Shown here: positions 25,047 to 34,552 of the stretch, piece by piece
Numbering within the stretch: position 1 is the first letter of the stretch
Layout of the letters: each line of letters begins with the position of its first letter
Source: an uncultured Caulobacterales bacterium
GTDB lineage: Bacteria > Pseudomonadota > Alphaproteobacteria > Caulobacterales > Caulobacteraceae
Length of the DNA: 46,959 bases
Direction of reading: 5' to 3'
Assembly: GCA_903858685.1 (NCBI GenBank)
Contig: CAIOJR010000242.1
Location: forward strand, 1 to 46,959
Position numbers and translations under genes: made by a program
Notes under the pieces: generated by a model
The model's input: only the letters and a program-made list of their open reading frames with translations
Told to the model about the DNA's origin: nothing
The model's database searches: none

Positions 25047-26000
25047 TTGGTCACGGCGATCAGCGCCACTGCGAGCCAAACTGTAGTGTCCCTGACGGCG
25101 ACGCTGACGGCCTCGCGCAATGCGCTCAATCTCAGCCTCACCGAACGTGTGACCCGAACGACCGCATCGGTCATTATCGGCGGCGGATCGACGGCATCGA
25201 ACTCTACGACCCAGACCAATCTTCAGCAGGTTCTGGCCACGCTGAAACAGGTGTCGAAAAGCGCCAGCCAGTCCCAGCGCACTCTGGCCCTGCAAAAGCT
25301 CCAGATGCTGAAGGCGGAAATGCTGAACCTCAAGACCTCGGCGCTGGATCCCAAGGCGAGAGCGCAGGAAGCCGCCCGAATCTTGAAGGAGCTGGCCGAC
25401 GTGGTGAAGACCTTCGCTGACACCAGCGGCGACAGCCTGCAATCCGATATTTCAAGCGCCGTCGACGCCGCATCCAGCGCCAGTTCGGATCCGGGCGCGG
25501 CCCAAGCAACGGACACGACGTCGGACACATCCGCGTCCCAGGCCCAGACCGCCGACGCCCAGGCGACGCAGGCGCAGGCCTCGGAGATCGCCTCCTCCGC
25601 CTCGCAGGGCCCAACCCAATCCGCTCTGGCCCAATCCGCTCTGGCCCAAAAAGGTCAGGGCCAGACGCCCTCCCAGGCCGTCCTCGACGCCGCCACATCC
25701 CAGGGCGACAGTACAGAAGCCCTGCAGATCAAGTTCTTCCTGCAGCAGGTTCAGCAGATCGCCCACGACGGCAAGGAGATCATCCAGAAAGGCATTCTGG
25801 CTGAGCGGGTTTCCAACGACCGTGACGCGACCAAGACCATTCAGGGCTGGCAGGACGCCGAGGGCCAGTTGCAGGGCCAGATCGACAACCTTCAGTCCAT
25901 CGGCCAGAACGACGCCATGATGGCGACGGACTACGGCGCCCTCGCCGCCGCTGAGACCGCGTCGCAGAGTCCCGGCGCGCGGGTCTCGGTCAGCGCCTGA
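25047..26000 (+). CDS. Ala/Gln/Ser-rich low-complexity protein, unknown function
   Basis: A 317-residue protein with no recognised family. The start is TTG at 25047, supported by GGAAGGG eight bases upstream. Residues 1-55 are Thr/Ser/Ala-rich with no clear signal peptide. Residues 58-125 form a likely coiled coil (QQVLATLKQVSKSASQSQRT...EAARILKELADVVKTF). Residues 130-215 are low complexity (Ser, Ala, Gln, Asp), including a perfect tandem duplication. Residues 225-290 are again helical with heptad-like spacing. Such composition is common in flagellar-hook-length, secreted or surface-associated proteins of alphaproteobacteria, but there are no flagellar genes nearby. It borders the AT-rich island. 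Confidence 0.6.
   Translation: MVTAISATASQTVVSLTATLTASRNALNLSLTERVTRTTASVIIGGGSTASNSTTQTNLQQVLATLKQVSKSASQSQRTLALQKLQMLKAEMLNLKTSALDPKARAQEAARILKELADVVKTFADTSGDSLQSDISSAVDAASSASSDPGAAQATDTTSDTSASQAQTADAQATQAQASEIASSASQGPTQSALAQSALAQKGQGQTPSQAVLDAATSQGDSTEALQIKFFLQQVQQIAHDGKEIIQKGILAERVSNDRDATKTIQGWQDAEGQLQGQIDNLQSIGQNDAMMATDYGALAAAETASQSPGARVSVSA
25617..25646 (+). repeat. 15-bp perfect tandem duplication inside the Ala/Gln-rich gene
   Basis: CAATCCGCTCTGGCC occurs twice head to tail (25617-25631 and 25632-25646), giving the peptide QSALAQSALA. It keeps the frame and suggests replication slippage in a region under weak sequence constraint. Confidence 0.9.
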
Positions 26001-26488
26001 CCGGATTGAAAAATCGGCGACCTGACGCCGGGTGTCGGAACAGCCAAGATCAGGCGCGCAGCAAAATCCATTTCCCGGACTTTCGTCGAGCGCCTAAGCG
26101 CCAAGACAAGCTTCGAAACGGATCATATCAGTCCAAAAATGGACAATGCACATCTACAGAGCGTTCAATATTGTATTATTTAATATAAATGGGAAAAATA
26201 CAAATCAGAAAGGGAGTAATTTGATCACGATTAGATAAATAAAGCCAGGAATTACAATTATTGAGATGAGATATTCTCGTATGATATATATTTTTGACAT
26301 CGATCTTGGCTTCCTTTTCGCCAATTCGTACAGGACAAGTGTATCGAACAATCCAGTGTTTAACGTCGAAAATAATCCGCATGCGCTCTTATGGGGGCTG
26401 TTTTACAGGTGCGCAGTGGGTTAACCTTGCTCGCAACTTCAATGCTTGGGCCTGCGCAATTTGCAGGGTAAGAACCTGAGGAAGTAAA
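26001..26488. other. AT-rich gene-poor island
   Basis: This 488-base gap is compositionally unlike the rest of the window: by count, 26161-26220 is 25% GC, 26221-26280 is 30% and 26281-26340 is 37%. It has runs such as TTGTATTATTTAATATAAAT. Two weak reading frames exist (minus strand 26176-26382, 68 residues; plus strand 26294-26479, 61 residues), neither with a clear ribosome-binding site or recognised content, so I do not call them genes. It could be a promoter-rich, silencer-bound or recently acquired segment. It immediately precedes the small Cys-rich secreted protein gene, which it may control. Confidence 0.7.
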
Positions 26489-26851
26489 ATGGACCTAGCT
26501 CGAAGACGCCATCGAACATGGCTGTTTACGCTCGCCATAACGTTCGGTCTTATTCTTTCCCCCGCAGGGTTGAGTCTCGCTCAAACATCTCCCAATCCAG
26601 TTCAGACGCAGTGGACCCCCCCGAAGCCATATTCAGTGCCGGGAGCTATCAATCCAGGCCCCGGGACCGAATATTGCGAATATACTTGTTACGTACGTTC
26701 CATGCGCGGCAGAAGCGAGTACGGAGACGGTGTGCTGATGCCGTTCCCGGATTGGACAATTTGTCGAGATACCTGCAGGGTCAGGCAGTGTACCGGCGCC
26801 CAAACGCTCTGGTACAATGGGGACGACGCCAGTAAGGGTTACTGCAAGTAG
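26489..26851 (+). CDS. small secreted six-cysteine protein, unknown function
   Basis: A 120-residue protein. The ATG at 26489 follows GAGGAAG by a few bases. The N-terminus is a signal peptide: RRRHR, then WLFTLAITFGLILSPAGLSL, cleavage near LAQ. The mature part (about 88 residues) starts with a Pro-rich stretch (TPPKPYSVPGAINPGPG) and then carries six cysteines in the pattern C-x3-C-x24-C-x3-C-x4-C-x17-C (residues 63, 67, 92, 96, 101, 119), consistent with three disulfides. I do not recognise the family. Its codons are less GC-biased than neighbouring genes and it adjoins the AT-rich island, so it may have been acquired. A small extracellular effector, inhibitor or structural protein are all possible. 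Confidence 0.6.
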   Translation: MDLARRRHRTWLFTLAITFGLILSPAGLSLAQTSPNPVQTQWTPPKPYSVPGAINPGPGTEYCEYTCYVRSMRGRSEYGDGVLMPFPDWTICRDTCRVRQCTGAQTLWYNGDDASKGYCK

Positions 26852-27305
26852 GGAATTGATACTTTTGGGGCGCCGGGCGACACGGACTGTCATCCTGCAA
26901 AGCAGATATGTGGGATACCGTACCTATTTACGGGAGTTGCAATTCTAAGAAGCGAACATCGTGAAGCCGCAAGAGATGGCGCCGCCAGCGCGTGGGCCCT
27001 GAACCCGGTTGGACTGGCCATTCCCGATTTCGCCCTGCCCCCGATTTCGCCCTACCCCCGATTTTGCCCTACCAAAGGGTAGTCCCTGACGGTGAGTAGA
27101 AGCCGCTCCGAATTTCGGAGATGGGTCGATTTTCCCCGTTGGGTTCGGGGCATAATGCGGACGTTGGAGTTCCAGTCGGTGAGGCGACCCGCGGGACTCA
27201 AGGTTCAAATTTTGTCCACTAGCTTAGAACGCCGATGAACGGCATATTTGGCGAATAATCCGGCGGCTGATTCACCACCGCCAAGCCACAAGGGATGGGA
27301 ACAGC
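26852..27305. other. intergenic region with tandem repeat and hairpin
   Basis: 454 bases without a convincing gene. It holds the three-unit 17-bp tandem repeat at 27023-27073 and a small palindrome CTCCGA-att-TCGGAG at 27106-27120. A minus-strand open frame (26945-27208, 87 residues) reads through the repeats, but its Gly/Arg/Asn composition mirrors the repeat and no ribosome-binding site supports it. The segment 27100-27210 looks like the kind of non-coding sequence that recurs between genes; whether it is a dispersed repeat needs a genome comparison. Confidence 0.5.
27023..27073 (+). repeat. 17-bp tandem repeat, three copies
   Basis: Three adjacent units: 27023-27039, 27040-27056 and 27057-27073. 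The unit is CCCGATTTCGCCCTACC; copy 1 differs at one base (G for A at position 15) and copy 3 at one base (T for C at position 9). The 17-base period is not a multiple of three, which argues against coding repeats. The array lies between the Cys-rich protein and VOC genes. Confidence 0.9.
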
Positions 27306-27683
27306 ATGTTTTCGCACATCATGATCGGCACAAACGACCTGCAAAAGGCCAAGAGCTTTTATGACGCTGTGCTCGGCACGCTGGGCGTCGCGCCGGCAAT
27401 GGTCGACGGTCACCGCATCTTTTACATGACCCCAGCAGGTGTTTTCTCCGTATCCGAGCCGATCAACGGGCAACCCGCCACGGCCGCCAATGGCGCCACC
27501 ATCGGCTTCGCCTGCACGACTCCGGAACAGGCTGACGCCTGGCACGCCGCGGGCGTGGCCAGTGGCGGCGTGACCTGTGAAGATCCCCCAGGGGTGCGCG
27601 AGGGCGGCATGGGCAAGCTCTATCTGGCCTATCTGCGCGATCCGGACGGCAACAAGCTGTGCGCCCTGCACCGCATGAGCTAA
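27306..27683 (+). CDS. VOC-family (glyoxalase/dioxygenase superfamily) protein
   Basis: A 125-residue single vicinal-oxygen-chelate domain: opening strand FSHIMIGTNDLQKAKSFYDA (His4 a likely metal ligand), middle TIGFACTTPEQADAWHAAGV, and the closing YLRDPDGNKLCALH motif common to the family. Such small proteins act as glyoxalases, thiol transferases or antibiotic-binding proteins; the sequence does not say which. GGGATGGGAACAGC precedes the ATG. A strong terminator follows 35 bases after the stop, so it is probably transcribed on its own. Confidence 0.88.
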   Translation: MFSHIMIGTNDLQKAKSFYDAVLGTLGVAPAMVDGHRIFYMTPAGVFSVSEPINGQPATAANGATIGFACTTPEQADAWHAAGVASGGVTCEDPPGVREGGMGKLYLAYLRDPDGNKLCALHRMS

Positions 27684-27718
27684 GCGGCGGGCGATCCTCG
27701 CCAGCCTCAGATTTCGAG

Positions 27719-27750
27719 ACGGCCCGCCGCGCTTTCGGCGGGCCGTTTTT
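27719..27750 (+). terminator. Rho-independent terminator after the VOC gene
   Basis: A perfect 11-bp stem, ACGGCCCGCCG (27719-27729) pairing with CGGCGGGCCGT (27736-27746), has a six-base loop and is followed by a T-run (27746-27750). It fits plus-strand termination of the VOC gene. On the minus strand the fadH stop lies just before it, and the sequence past the stem there is not T-rich, so its effect on fadH is less certain. Confidence 0.88.
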
Positions 27751-27758
27751 CTTGCGCG

Positions 27759-29861
<2,103 letters not shown>

Positions 29862-30051
29862 TCACCGTAGAAACATTCCCTAAGGGTCGGCAACAGCGGA
29901 TTTTGGCTTCAGATCGCGCGACAGGAGCGCCCCGAGCACCTGAACGGAACAGACGCCGCGCCGGCCGTCGCACGCGAGCGCTCATCCATTGCCCACCCTG
30001 CATTTCTGTGGTCGGTTGGACGTCTTGCTTGCCGATGTCAGGACATGTCTC

Positions 30052-31470
30052 ATGCGCATATTCGGGGTGGTCGTCATGTGCGGCCTGATCTTGTCGCCCC
30101 TGCTGGCCAGCGCCGCCGCCAAGGGGCCTGACGCCTCCGAACCTGCGTTTCGGGCGCTCTACAAGGAACTGGTGGAGACCAACACCACCTTGTCTTCGGG
30201 CGACTGCACCGTGGCCGCGCGCCAGATCGCCATGCGGCTGAAGGCGGCGGGTTATGCCGAAGCGGACCTGAACGTCTTCACCGCGCCCGGCCATCCGAAG
30301 GAGGGCGGCCTGATCGCCACCCTGCATGGCGCCGACCCCAAGGCCAGGGCCATCCTGCTGCTGGCCCATCTTGACGTGGTGGAGGCCAAGCGCGCCGACT
30401 GGACCCGCGACCCGTTCAGTCTTGTAGAGGAAGACGGCTATTTCTACGGACGCGGCGCATCAGACGACAAGGCCATGGCCGCAGCTTTCGCCGACAACAT
30501 GATCCGCTACAAGCAGGAGGGCTTCAAACCCCGCCGGGACATCAAGCTGGCCCTGACCTGCGGCGAGGAAAACGGCGGCCTGGCCTTTGACGGCGCCGAA
30601 TGGCTGGTCAAGTCGCACAAGGACCTGATCGACGCCGAATTCGCCCTGAACGAGGGCGCGGGCGGACTGGTCGACCCCTCCGGCAAGCGGATCTATCTCG
30701 GCATTCAGGCCGGGGAAAAAGTTTATCAGGACTTCCGGCTGGAAGCGACCAATCCGGGCGGCCACTCATCCCTGCCCCGGCCTGACAACGCCATCTATCA
30801 TGTGGCCGTGGCGCTGGCCCGGCTGTCGACCTTTGAGTTCCCGATCCAGACGAGCGACACGACCAGGGCCTATTTCACCCGCACCGCCGCCCTGGTCGGC
30901 GGCGAGGCGGGCGCGGCCATGACGGCGCTGATCGCCAATCCGCAGGACAAGGCCGCCGACGCCGTCGTGTCACGCGATCCTGTATGGCACTCCCTGCTGC
31001 GGACCACCTGCGTCGCAACCCTGCTGGAGGGCGGTCATGCGCCCAACGCCCTGCCTCAGCGCGCCGCCGCCAATGTCAATTGCCGCATCTTCCCCGGCAT
31101 GCCGGTGGCGACCGTTCAGGCCATGCTGAAAAGCGTCATCTCGGACGACAAGGTCACAATCACCCCGGTCGGCGATCTGGCCCCGACGCCGCCGCCGCCG
31201 CCGCTGTCCGCCCAGGTTCTGGGCCCTGCTGAAGCGGTTGCGCATGAGATGTGGCCGGGCGTGCCGGTCCTGCCGACGATGAGCACGGGCGCGACCGACG
31301 GCAGCTATCTCAATGCGGGCGGCATCCCAACCTATGGACTGTCCGGCATGTTCTCTGATGCGTCCATGGGCAATATTCACGGACTGAATGAGCGCATCTC
31401 GGTCCAGTCCCTGCTGGAAGGACGGCAGTATCTTTATCGGGTCGTGAAGCTGTATGCGGACGGGAAATAG
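30052..31470 (+). CDS. exported M20-family metallopeptidase
   Basis: A 472-residue protein. The ATG at 30052, with AGGA eight bases upstream, gives a signal peptide (MRIFGVVVMCGLILSPLLAS). M20 motifs: LLLAHLDVVEAKRADWTRDP (His106, Asp108), YGRGASDDKA (Asp138, bridging metal ligand), CGEENGG (Glu172 catalytic, Glu173 ligand), and the dimerisation-domain segment TNPGGHSSLPRPDN. This is the two-zinc carboxypeptidase/aminoacylase type. The leader places it in the periplasm or outside, where it would release amino acids from peptides. The exported S10 peptidase gene begins 112 bases downstream in the same direction, suggesting joint use in peptide degradation. Confidence 0.9.
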   Translation: MRIFGVVVMCGLILSPLLASAAAKGPDASEPAFRALYKELVETNTTLSSGDCTVAARQIAMRLKAAGYAEADLNVFTAPGHPKEGGLIATLHGADPKARAILLLAHLDVVEAKRADWTRDPFSLVEEDGYFYGRGASDDKAMAAAFADNMIRYKQEGFKPRRDIKLALTCGEENGGLAFDGAEWLVKSHKDLIDAEFALNEGAGGLVDPSGKRIYLGIQAGEKVYQDFRLEATNPGGHSSLPRPDNAIYHVAVALARLSTFEFPIQTSDTTRAYFTRTAALVGGEAGAAMTALIANPQDKAADAVVSRDPVWHSLLRTTCVATLLEGGHAPNALPQRAAANVNCRIFPGMPVATVQAMLKSVISDDKVTITPVGDLAPTPPPPPLSAQVLGPAEAVAHEMWPGVPVLPTMSTGATDGSYLNAGGIPTYGLSGMFSDASMGNIHGLNERISVQSLLEGRQYLYRVVKLYADGK

Positions 31471-31509
31471 CCGCCCTGAGGTCAAAGTCGCCGCTCCCCT
31501 GCGCGCTTC

Positions 31510-31537
31510 TTGTCAACATATCGCCACTGCATTTAAC
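31510..31537 (+). promoter_or_regulatory. possible promoter of the S10 peptidase gene
   Basis: TTGTCA (31510-31515) and TTTAAC (31532-31537) are spaced 16 bases apart and lie about 45 bases before the ATG at 31583. They resemble -35 and -10 elements in an otherwise GC-rich gap. A hairpin GCGGCC/GGCCGC (31553-31569) sits between them and the ribosome-binding site. Confidence 0.25.
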
Positions 31538-31582
31538 CTGTTGTCAGAGGCGCGGCCGGTCGGGCCGCCCGGAGGATCACCC

Positions 31583-33139
31583 ATGCGTCGTATAATCCTG
31601 GCCCTGATGATGGGCTCCATGCTTGTCGCCCCTGCTTTGGCCACATCGGCCAGCGCAGCCGACGCCCCCAAGGCGGACGCCCCGAAAGCCGAAGCGCCCA
31701 AGACCGATCAGGTCGAGGCGAGCGCGGTTGAGACCGCCCATCCTGTCGCCCGCTCCATTCCCTTCCATGGCGCCGCTCTGGCCTATACGGTCACGCCCGG
31801 AACCTTGACCATCCGCAATGATGAAGGGCTGGCCACGGGCAGCATCTTCTATGTGGCCTATACGGTGAAGCCTGCGCCGGGCGCGCCGCCGCGGCCAGTG
31901 ACCTTCCTCTATAATGGCGGTCCGGGCTCTTCCTCCATGTGGCTGCATCTGGGCTCGTTCGGCCCGATGAAGATCGCCATGACCACGCCGGACGCCCTGC
32001 CCGCCGCGCCGTTCCATCTGTCGCCCAATCAGGACACCTTGCTCGACAAGTCCGACCTGGTCTTCATCGACGCCCCCACGACGGGCCTGTCGCGCGCCAT
32101 TGGCAAGACCGAGCCCAAGGCCTTTTTCGGCGTGGACGCCGACCTTGACGCCTTTTCCCGCGCCATTGCCCGCTATCTGACGATCAATGGCCGCTGGGAC
32201 AGCCCGAAATTCCTGATCGGCGAGAGCTATGGCACCCTGCGCTCCGCCGGCCTGGCCTTTGCGCTGCAGAACAAGGGCGTGCAACTGAACGGCGTGGCGC
32301 TGGTCTCCACCACGCTCAATATCGGGCTTCTGTTCCAGGAGAACGATCAGGGCTTTGTGAACATGCTGCCGACGCTCGCGGCGACGGCCTGGTATCACAA
32401 CAAGCTGGCCAATCGCCCCGCCGATCTGACAGCCTATATGGCCGAGGTACGCGCCTTCGCCGCCGGTCCCTATGCCGCTGCGCTGGCCAAGGGGCACAAG
32501 GTCCCCGCAGCGGAGCGCGACCAGATCGCTCGCCAGCTTGCGGCCTATACAGGCCTGACCCCCGCTGTTGTGATGAACAACAATCTGCGCGTGGACGCCG
32601 ACCGCTTCCGCAAGGAACTGCTGCGGGCGGAGCGCAAGACCGTCGGGCGTCTGGACAGCCGTTTTCTGGGTGAAGACGCCGACGCCGGCGGCGAGGGCAC
32701 CGAATATGACCCCACCGACGCGGGCATGACCGGCGCCTGGGTCGGGGCCCTGAACGACTATCTGTTCCGCGATCTGGGCTACGAGACCAATCTGACCTAC
32801 CGGCCCAACAATTACGGCGCTCAGGAAGGCGGCGGATGGGACTGGCGTCACCGCATACCGCGCATGGGCGGCCAGCTCACGGCGGATACATCGGTCGATC
32901 TGGCCGCCGCCATGCGTCGCAATCCGCATCTGAAGCTGTTGCAAATCGCGGGCTATTACGACATGGCCACGCCCTTCTTCGGCGCAGAATATGATCTGAG
33001 CCACATGGCGATCGACGCAGATCGCCAGGCCAATGTGACCTACAAATATTACCCCTCTGGCCACATGGTCTATATCGAGCCCGGCTCTTCCAGGCAGCTG
33101 CGCACAGATATCGAAGCGTGGATGGACACCGCGAAGTAG
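31583..33139 (+). CDS. exported S10 serine carboxypeptidase family protein
   Basis: A 518-residue protein. The ATG at 31583 follows GGAGGA; an upstream in-frame ATG at 31454 overlaps the previous gene and is unlikely. A signal peptide (MRRIILALMMGSMLVAPALA) is followed by a short Lys-Ala-Pro repeat (about 29-42). S10 landmarks: LYNGGPGSSSMWLHLGSFGP (oxyanion region, 109-128), IGESYGTLRS (nucleophile Ser215), GYYDMATPF (Asp460) and YPSGHMVYI (His494), in the right order. S10 enzymes release C-terminal residues, usually at acid pH. Periplasmic or extracellular location is expected. It follows the M20 peptidase gene and may share its regulation or use its own promoter near 31510. Confidence 0.92.
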   Translation: MRRIILALMMGSMLVAPALATSASAADAPKADAPKAEAPKTDQVEASAVETAHPVARSIPFHGAALAYTVTPGTLTIRNDEGLATGSIFYVAYTVKPAPGAPPRPVTFLYNGGPGSSSMWLHLGSFGPMKIAMTTPDALPAAPFHLSPNQDTLLDKSDLVFIDAPTTGLSRAIGKTEPKAFFGVDADLDAFSRAIARYLTINGRWDSPKFLIGESYGTLRSAGLAFALQNKGVQLNGVALVSTTLNIGLLFQENDQGFVNMLPTLAATAWYHNKLANRPADLTAYMAEVRAFAAGPYAAALAKGHKVPAAERDQIARQLAAYTGLTPAVVMNNNLRVDADRFRKELLRAERKTVGRLDSRFLGEDADAGGEGTEYDPTDAGMTGAWVGALNDYLFRDLGYETNLTYRPNNYGAQEGGGWDWRHRIPRMGGQLTADTSVDLAAAMRRNPHLKLLQIAGYYDMATPFFGAEYDLSHMAIDADRQANVTYKYYPSGHMVYIEPGSSRQLRTDIEAWMDTAK

Positions 33140-33458
33140 CGCTCAACCCCGCCTTCGACCTGACCGAATAGTCTTGCCCTTGCCGTCATCCGTCCCAGGC
33201 TGGCGGCAAGGACAGGATGTCGTCCGGGAAGGGCCGCCGACGAGGCGCCGTCCTTTGACCATGCACAGCACGGCCCGGATCGACGCCCATGCGGTCTACC
33301 CGCTCGCCCTGACCTGCTCGCCCTGACCTGCTCGAACGGATCAGGGTCGGCGAATGAACTGCAATCGACACAAGAGCAATTGACCCGCACGCCTTGATTC
33401 CCCACATCCTGTGCCTGGGCCGACACGTGCCGACAGAGCCATACAGCGGGAGAAAACC
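33140..33458. other. intergenic region with a short direct repeat
   Basis: 319 bases without a supported gene. Two features are visible: an inverted pair CCTTGCCG / CGGCAAGG around 33178-33211 with an 18-base loop, which could act in termination of the S10 gene, and a 14-bp direct repeat GCTCGCCCTGACCT (33302-33315 and 33316-33329) with a partial third copy to 33334. Several short open frames cross here on both strands, without ribosome-binding sites or recognisable content. Confidence 0.5.
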
Positions 33459-34331
33459 ATGTCCGATACGCCTGAATATACGCCGCCCAAGGTCTGGACC
33501 TGGAACAAGGAGAGCGGCGGCCGGTTCGCCAATATCAATCGCCCCATTTCCGGCGCGACCCATGAAAAGGATCTGCCCGTCGGCCGCCACCCGTTTCAGC
33601 TCTATTCACTGGCCACGCCCAACGGGGTGAAGGTCACCGTGATGCTGGAGGAGCTTCTGGCGCTGGGCCATTCTGGCGCTGAATACGACGCCTGGCTGAT
33701 CCGCATCAATGAAGGCGACCAGTTCGGCAGCGGCTTTGTCGCCATCAATCCCAATTCCAAGATCCCCTCGCTCATGGATCGCAGCGGCGAAACCCCCATC
33801 CGGGTGTTTGAATCCGGCGCGATCCTTGTCCATCTGGCCGAAAAATTCGGCGCCTTCCTGCCGACCGATCCGGGCAAGCGCGCGGAGTGCCTGTCCTGGC
33901 TGTTCTGGCAAATGGGCAGCGCGCCCTATCTGGGCGGCGGCTTTGGCCACTTCTACGCCTATGCTCCGATCAAGATCGAATACGCCATCGACCGCTTCGC
34001 CATGGAGGTGAAGCGTCAGATGGACGTGCTCGACAAGCGCCTGGCCGACAACGCCTATCTGGCGGGTGACGAATACACCATAGCCGACATCGCCGTGTGG
34101 CCCTGGTACGGCGGGCTGGCCAAGGGTCTGCTCTATGAGGGCGGCGAGTTCCTTCAGGTGCAGGACTACAAGAACGTCCAGCGATGGGCGGACGTGATTG
34201 CAGAACGCCCCGCCGTGCAGCGCGGCCGGATGGTCAATCGCGGATGGGGCGAGCCTTCCAGCCAGCTCATCGAGCGGCATGAGGCGTCAGACTTTGACAC
34301 CAAGACGACCGACAAGCTGGCCCAGGGCTAA
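33459..34331 (+). CDS. yghU: YghU-type glutathione-dependent disulfide-bond oxidoreductase
   Basis: A 290-residue GST-superfamily protein, close to E. coli YghU (288). The ATG at 33459 is preceded by CGGGAGA. The family's N-terminal extension is clear (YTPPKVWTWNKESGGRFANI, then NRPISGATHEKDLPVGRHP), followed by the thioredoxin-like domain (FQLYSLATPNGVKVTVMLEE, NPNSKIPSLMD, VFESGAILVHLAEKFG) and the helical C-terminal domain (YLAGDEYTIADIAVWPWYGG). Thr/Asn/Gly in ATPNGVK replace the catalytic Tyr/Ser of other GSTs. E. coli members bind two glutathiones and show disulfide reductase/peroxidase activity. Cytoplasmic. The nitronate monooxygenase gene follows after 221 bases. Confidence 0.93.
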   Translation: MSDTPEYTPPKVWTWNKESGGRFANINRPISGATHEKDLPVGRHPFQLYSLATPNGVKVTVMLEELLALGHSGAEYDAWLIRINEGDQFGSGFVAINPNSKIPSLMDRSGETPIRVFESGAILVHLAEKFGAFLPTDPGKRAECLSWLFWQMGSAPYLGGGFGHFYAYAPIKIEYAIDRFAMEVKRQMDVLDKRLADNAYLAGDEYTIADIAVWPWYGGLAKGLLYEGGEFLQVQDYKNVQRWADVIAERPAVQRGRMVNRGWGEPSSQLIERHEASDFDTKTTDKLAQG

Positions 34332-34372
34332 TCGGTTTGGCCGCTGCCGGGCCTGACGGCGCGGACCTGCCT

Positions 34373-34410
34373 GTCACGCAGGCTCTGCATCAAACAGAGC
34401 TTTGCGTGAC
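34373..34410. repeat. inverted repeat between yghU and the nitronate monooxygenase gene
   Basis: GTCACGCAGGCTCTG (34373-34387) faces CAGAGCTTTGCGTGAC (34395-34410) across a seven-base loop, with one bulge and one mismatch. There is no T-run after it. It may be a terminator for yghU needing other factors, or a binding site upstream of the nitronate monooxygenase gene, which starts 142 bases later. Confidence 0.6.
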
Positions 34411-34552
34411 GCTGGGGAAGAGGGTCATGGTGGCGTCAGAGCGGGACGCAGAGGCCCGCTTCCCGTCAAGGCGACGACACGGGCGCGCGGGCGTTATCTG
34501 ACGCCTGCGCCCTGTCTGGCGGACAACAGGCAAAGCAGGAAGGACACTTGGA

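Noticed and set aside
26176-26382. 68-residue minus-strand open frame in the AT-rich island
   Set aside because: No ribosome-binding site, no recognised content; open frames of this size need little explanation in such a short stretch.
26945-27208. 87-residue minus-strand frame across the 17-bp repeats
   Set aside because: Its sequence is a by-product of the repeat, and the 17-base period would shift the frame with each unit gained or lost.
27181-27240. GGTTCAAAT segment resembling a tRNA T-arm
   Set aside because: The flanking bases do not pair and no anticodon or acceptor stem can be built on either strand.
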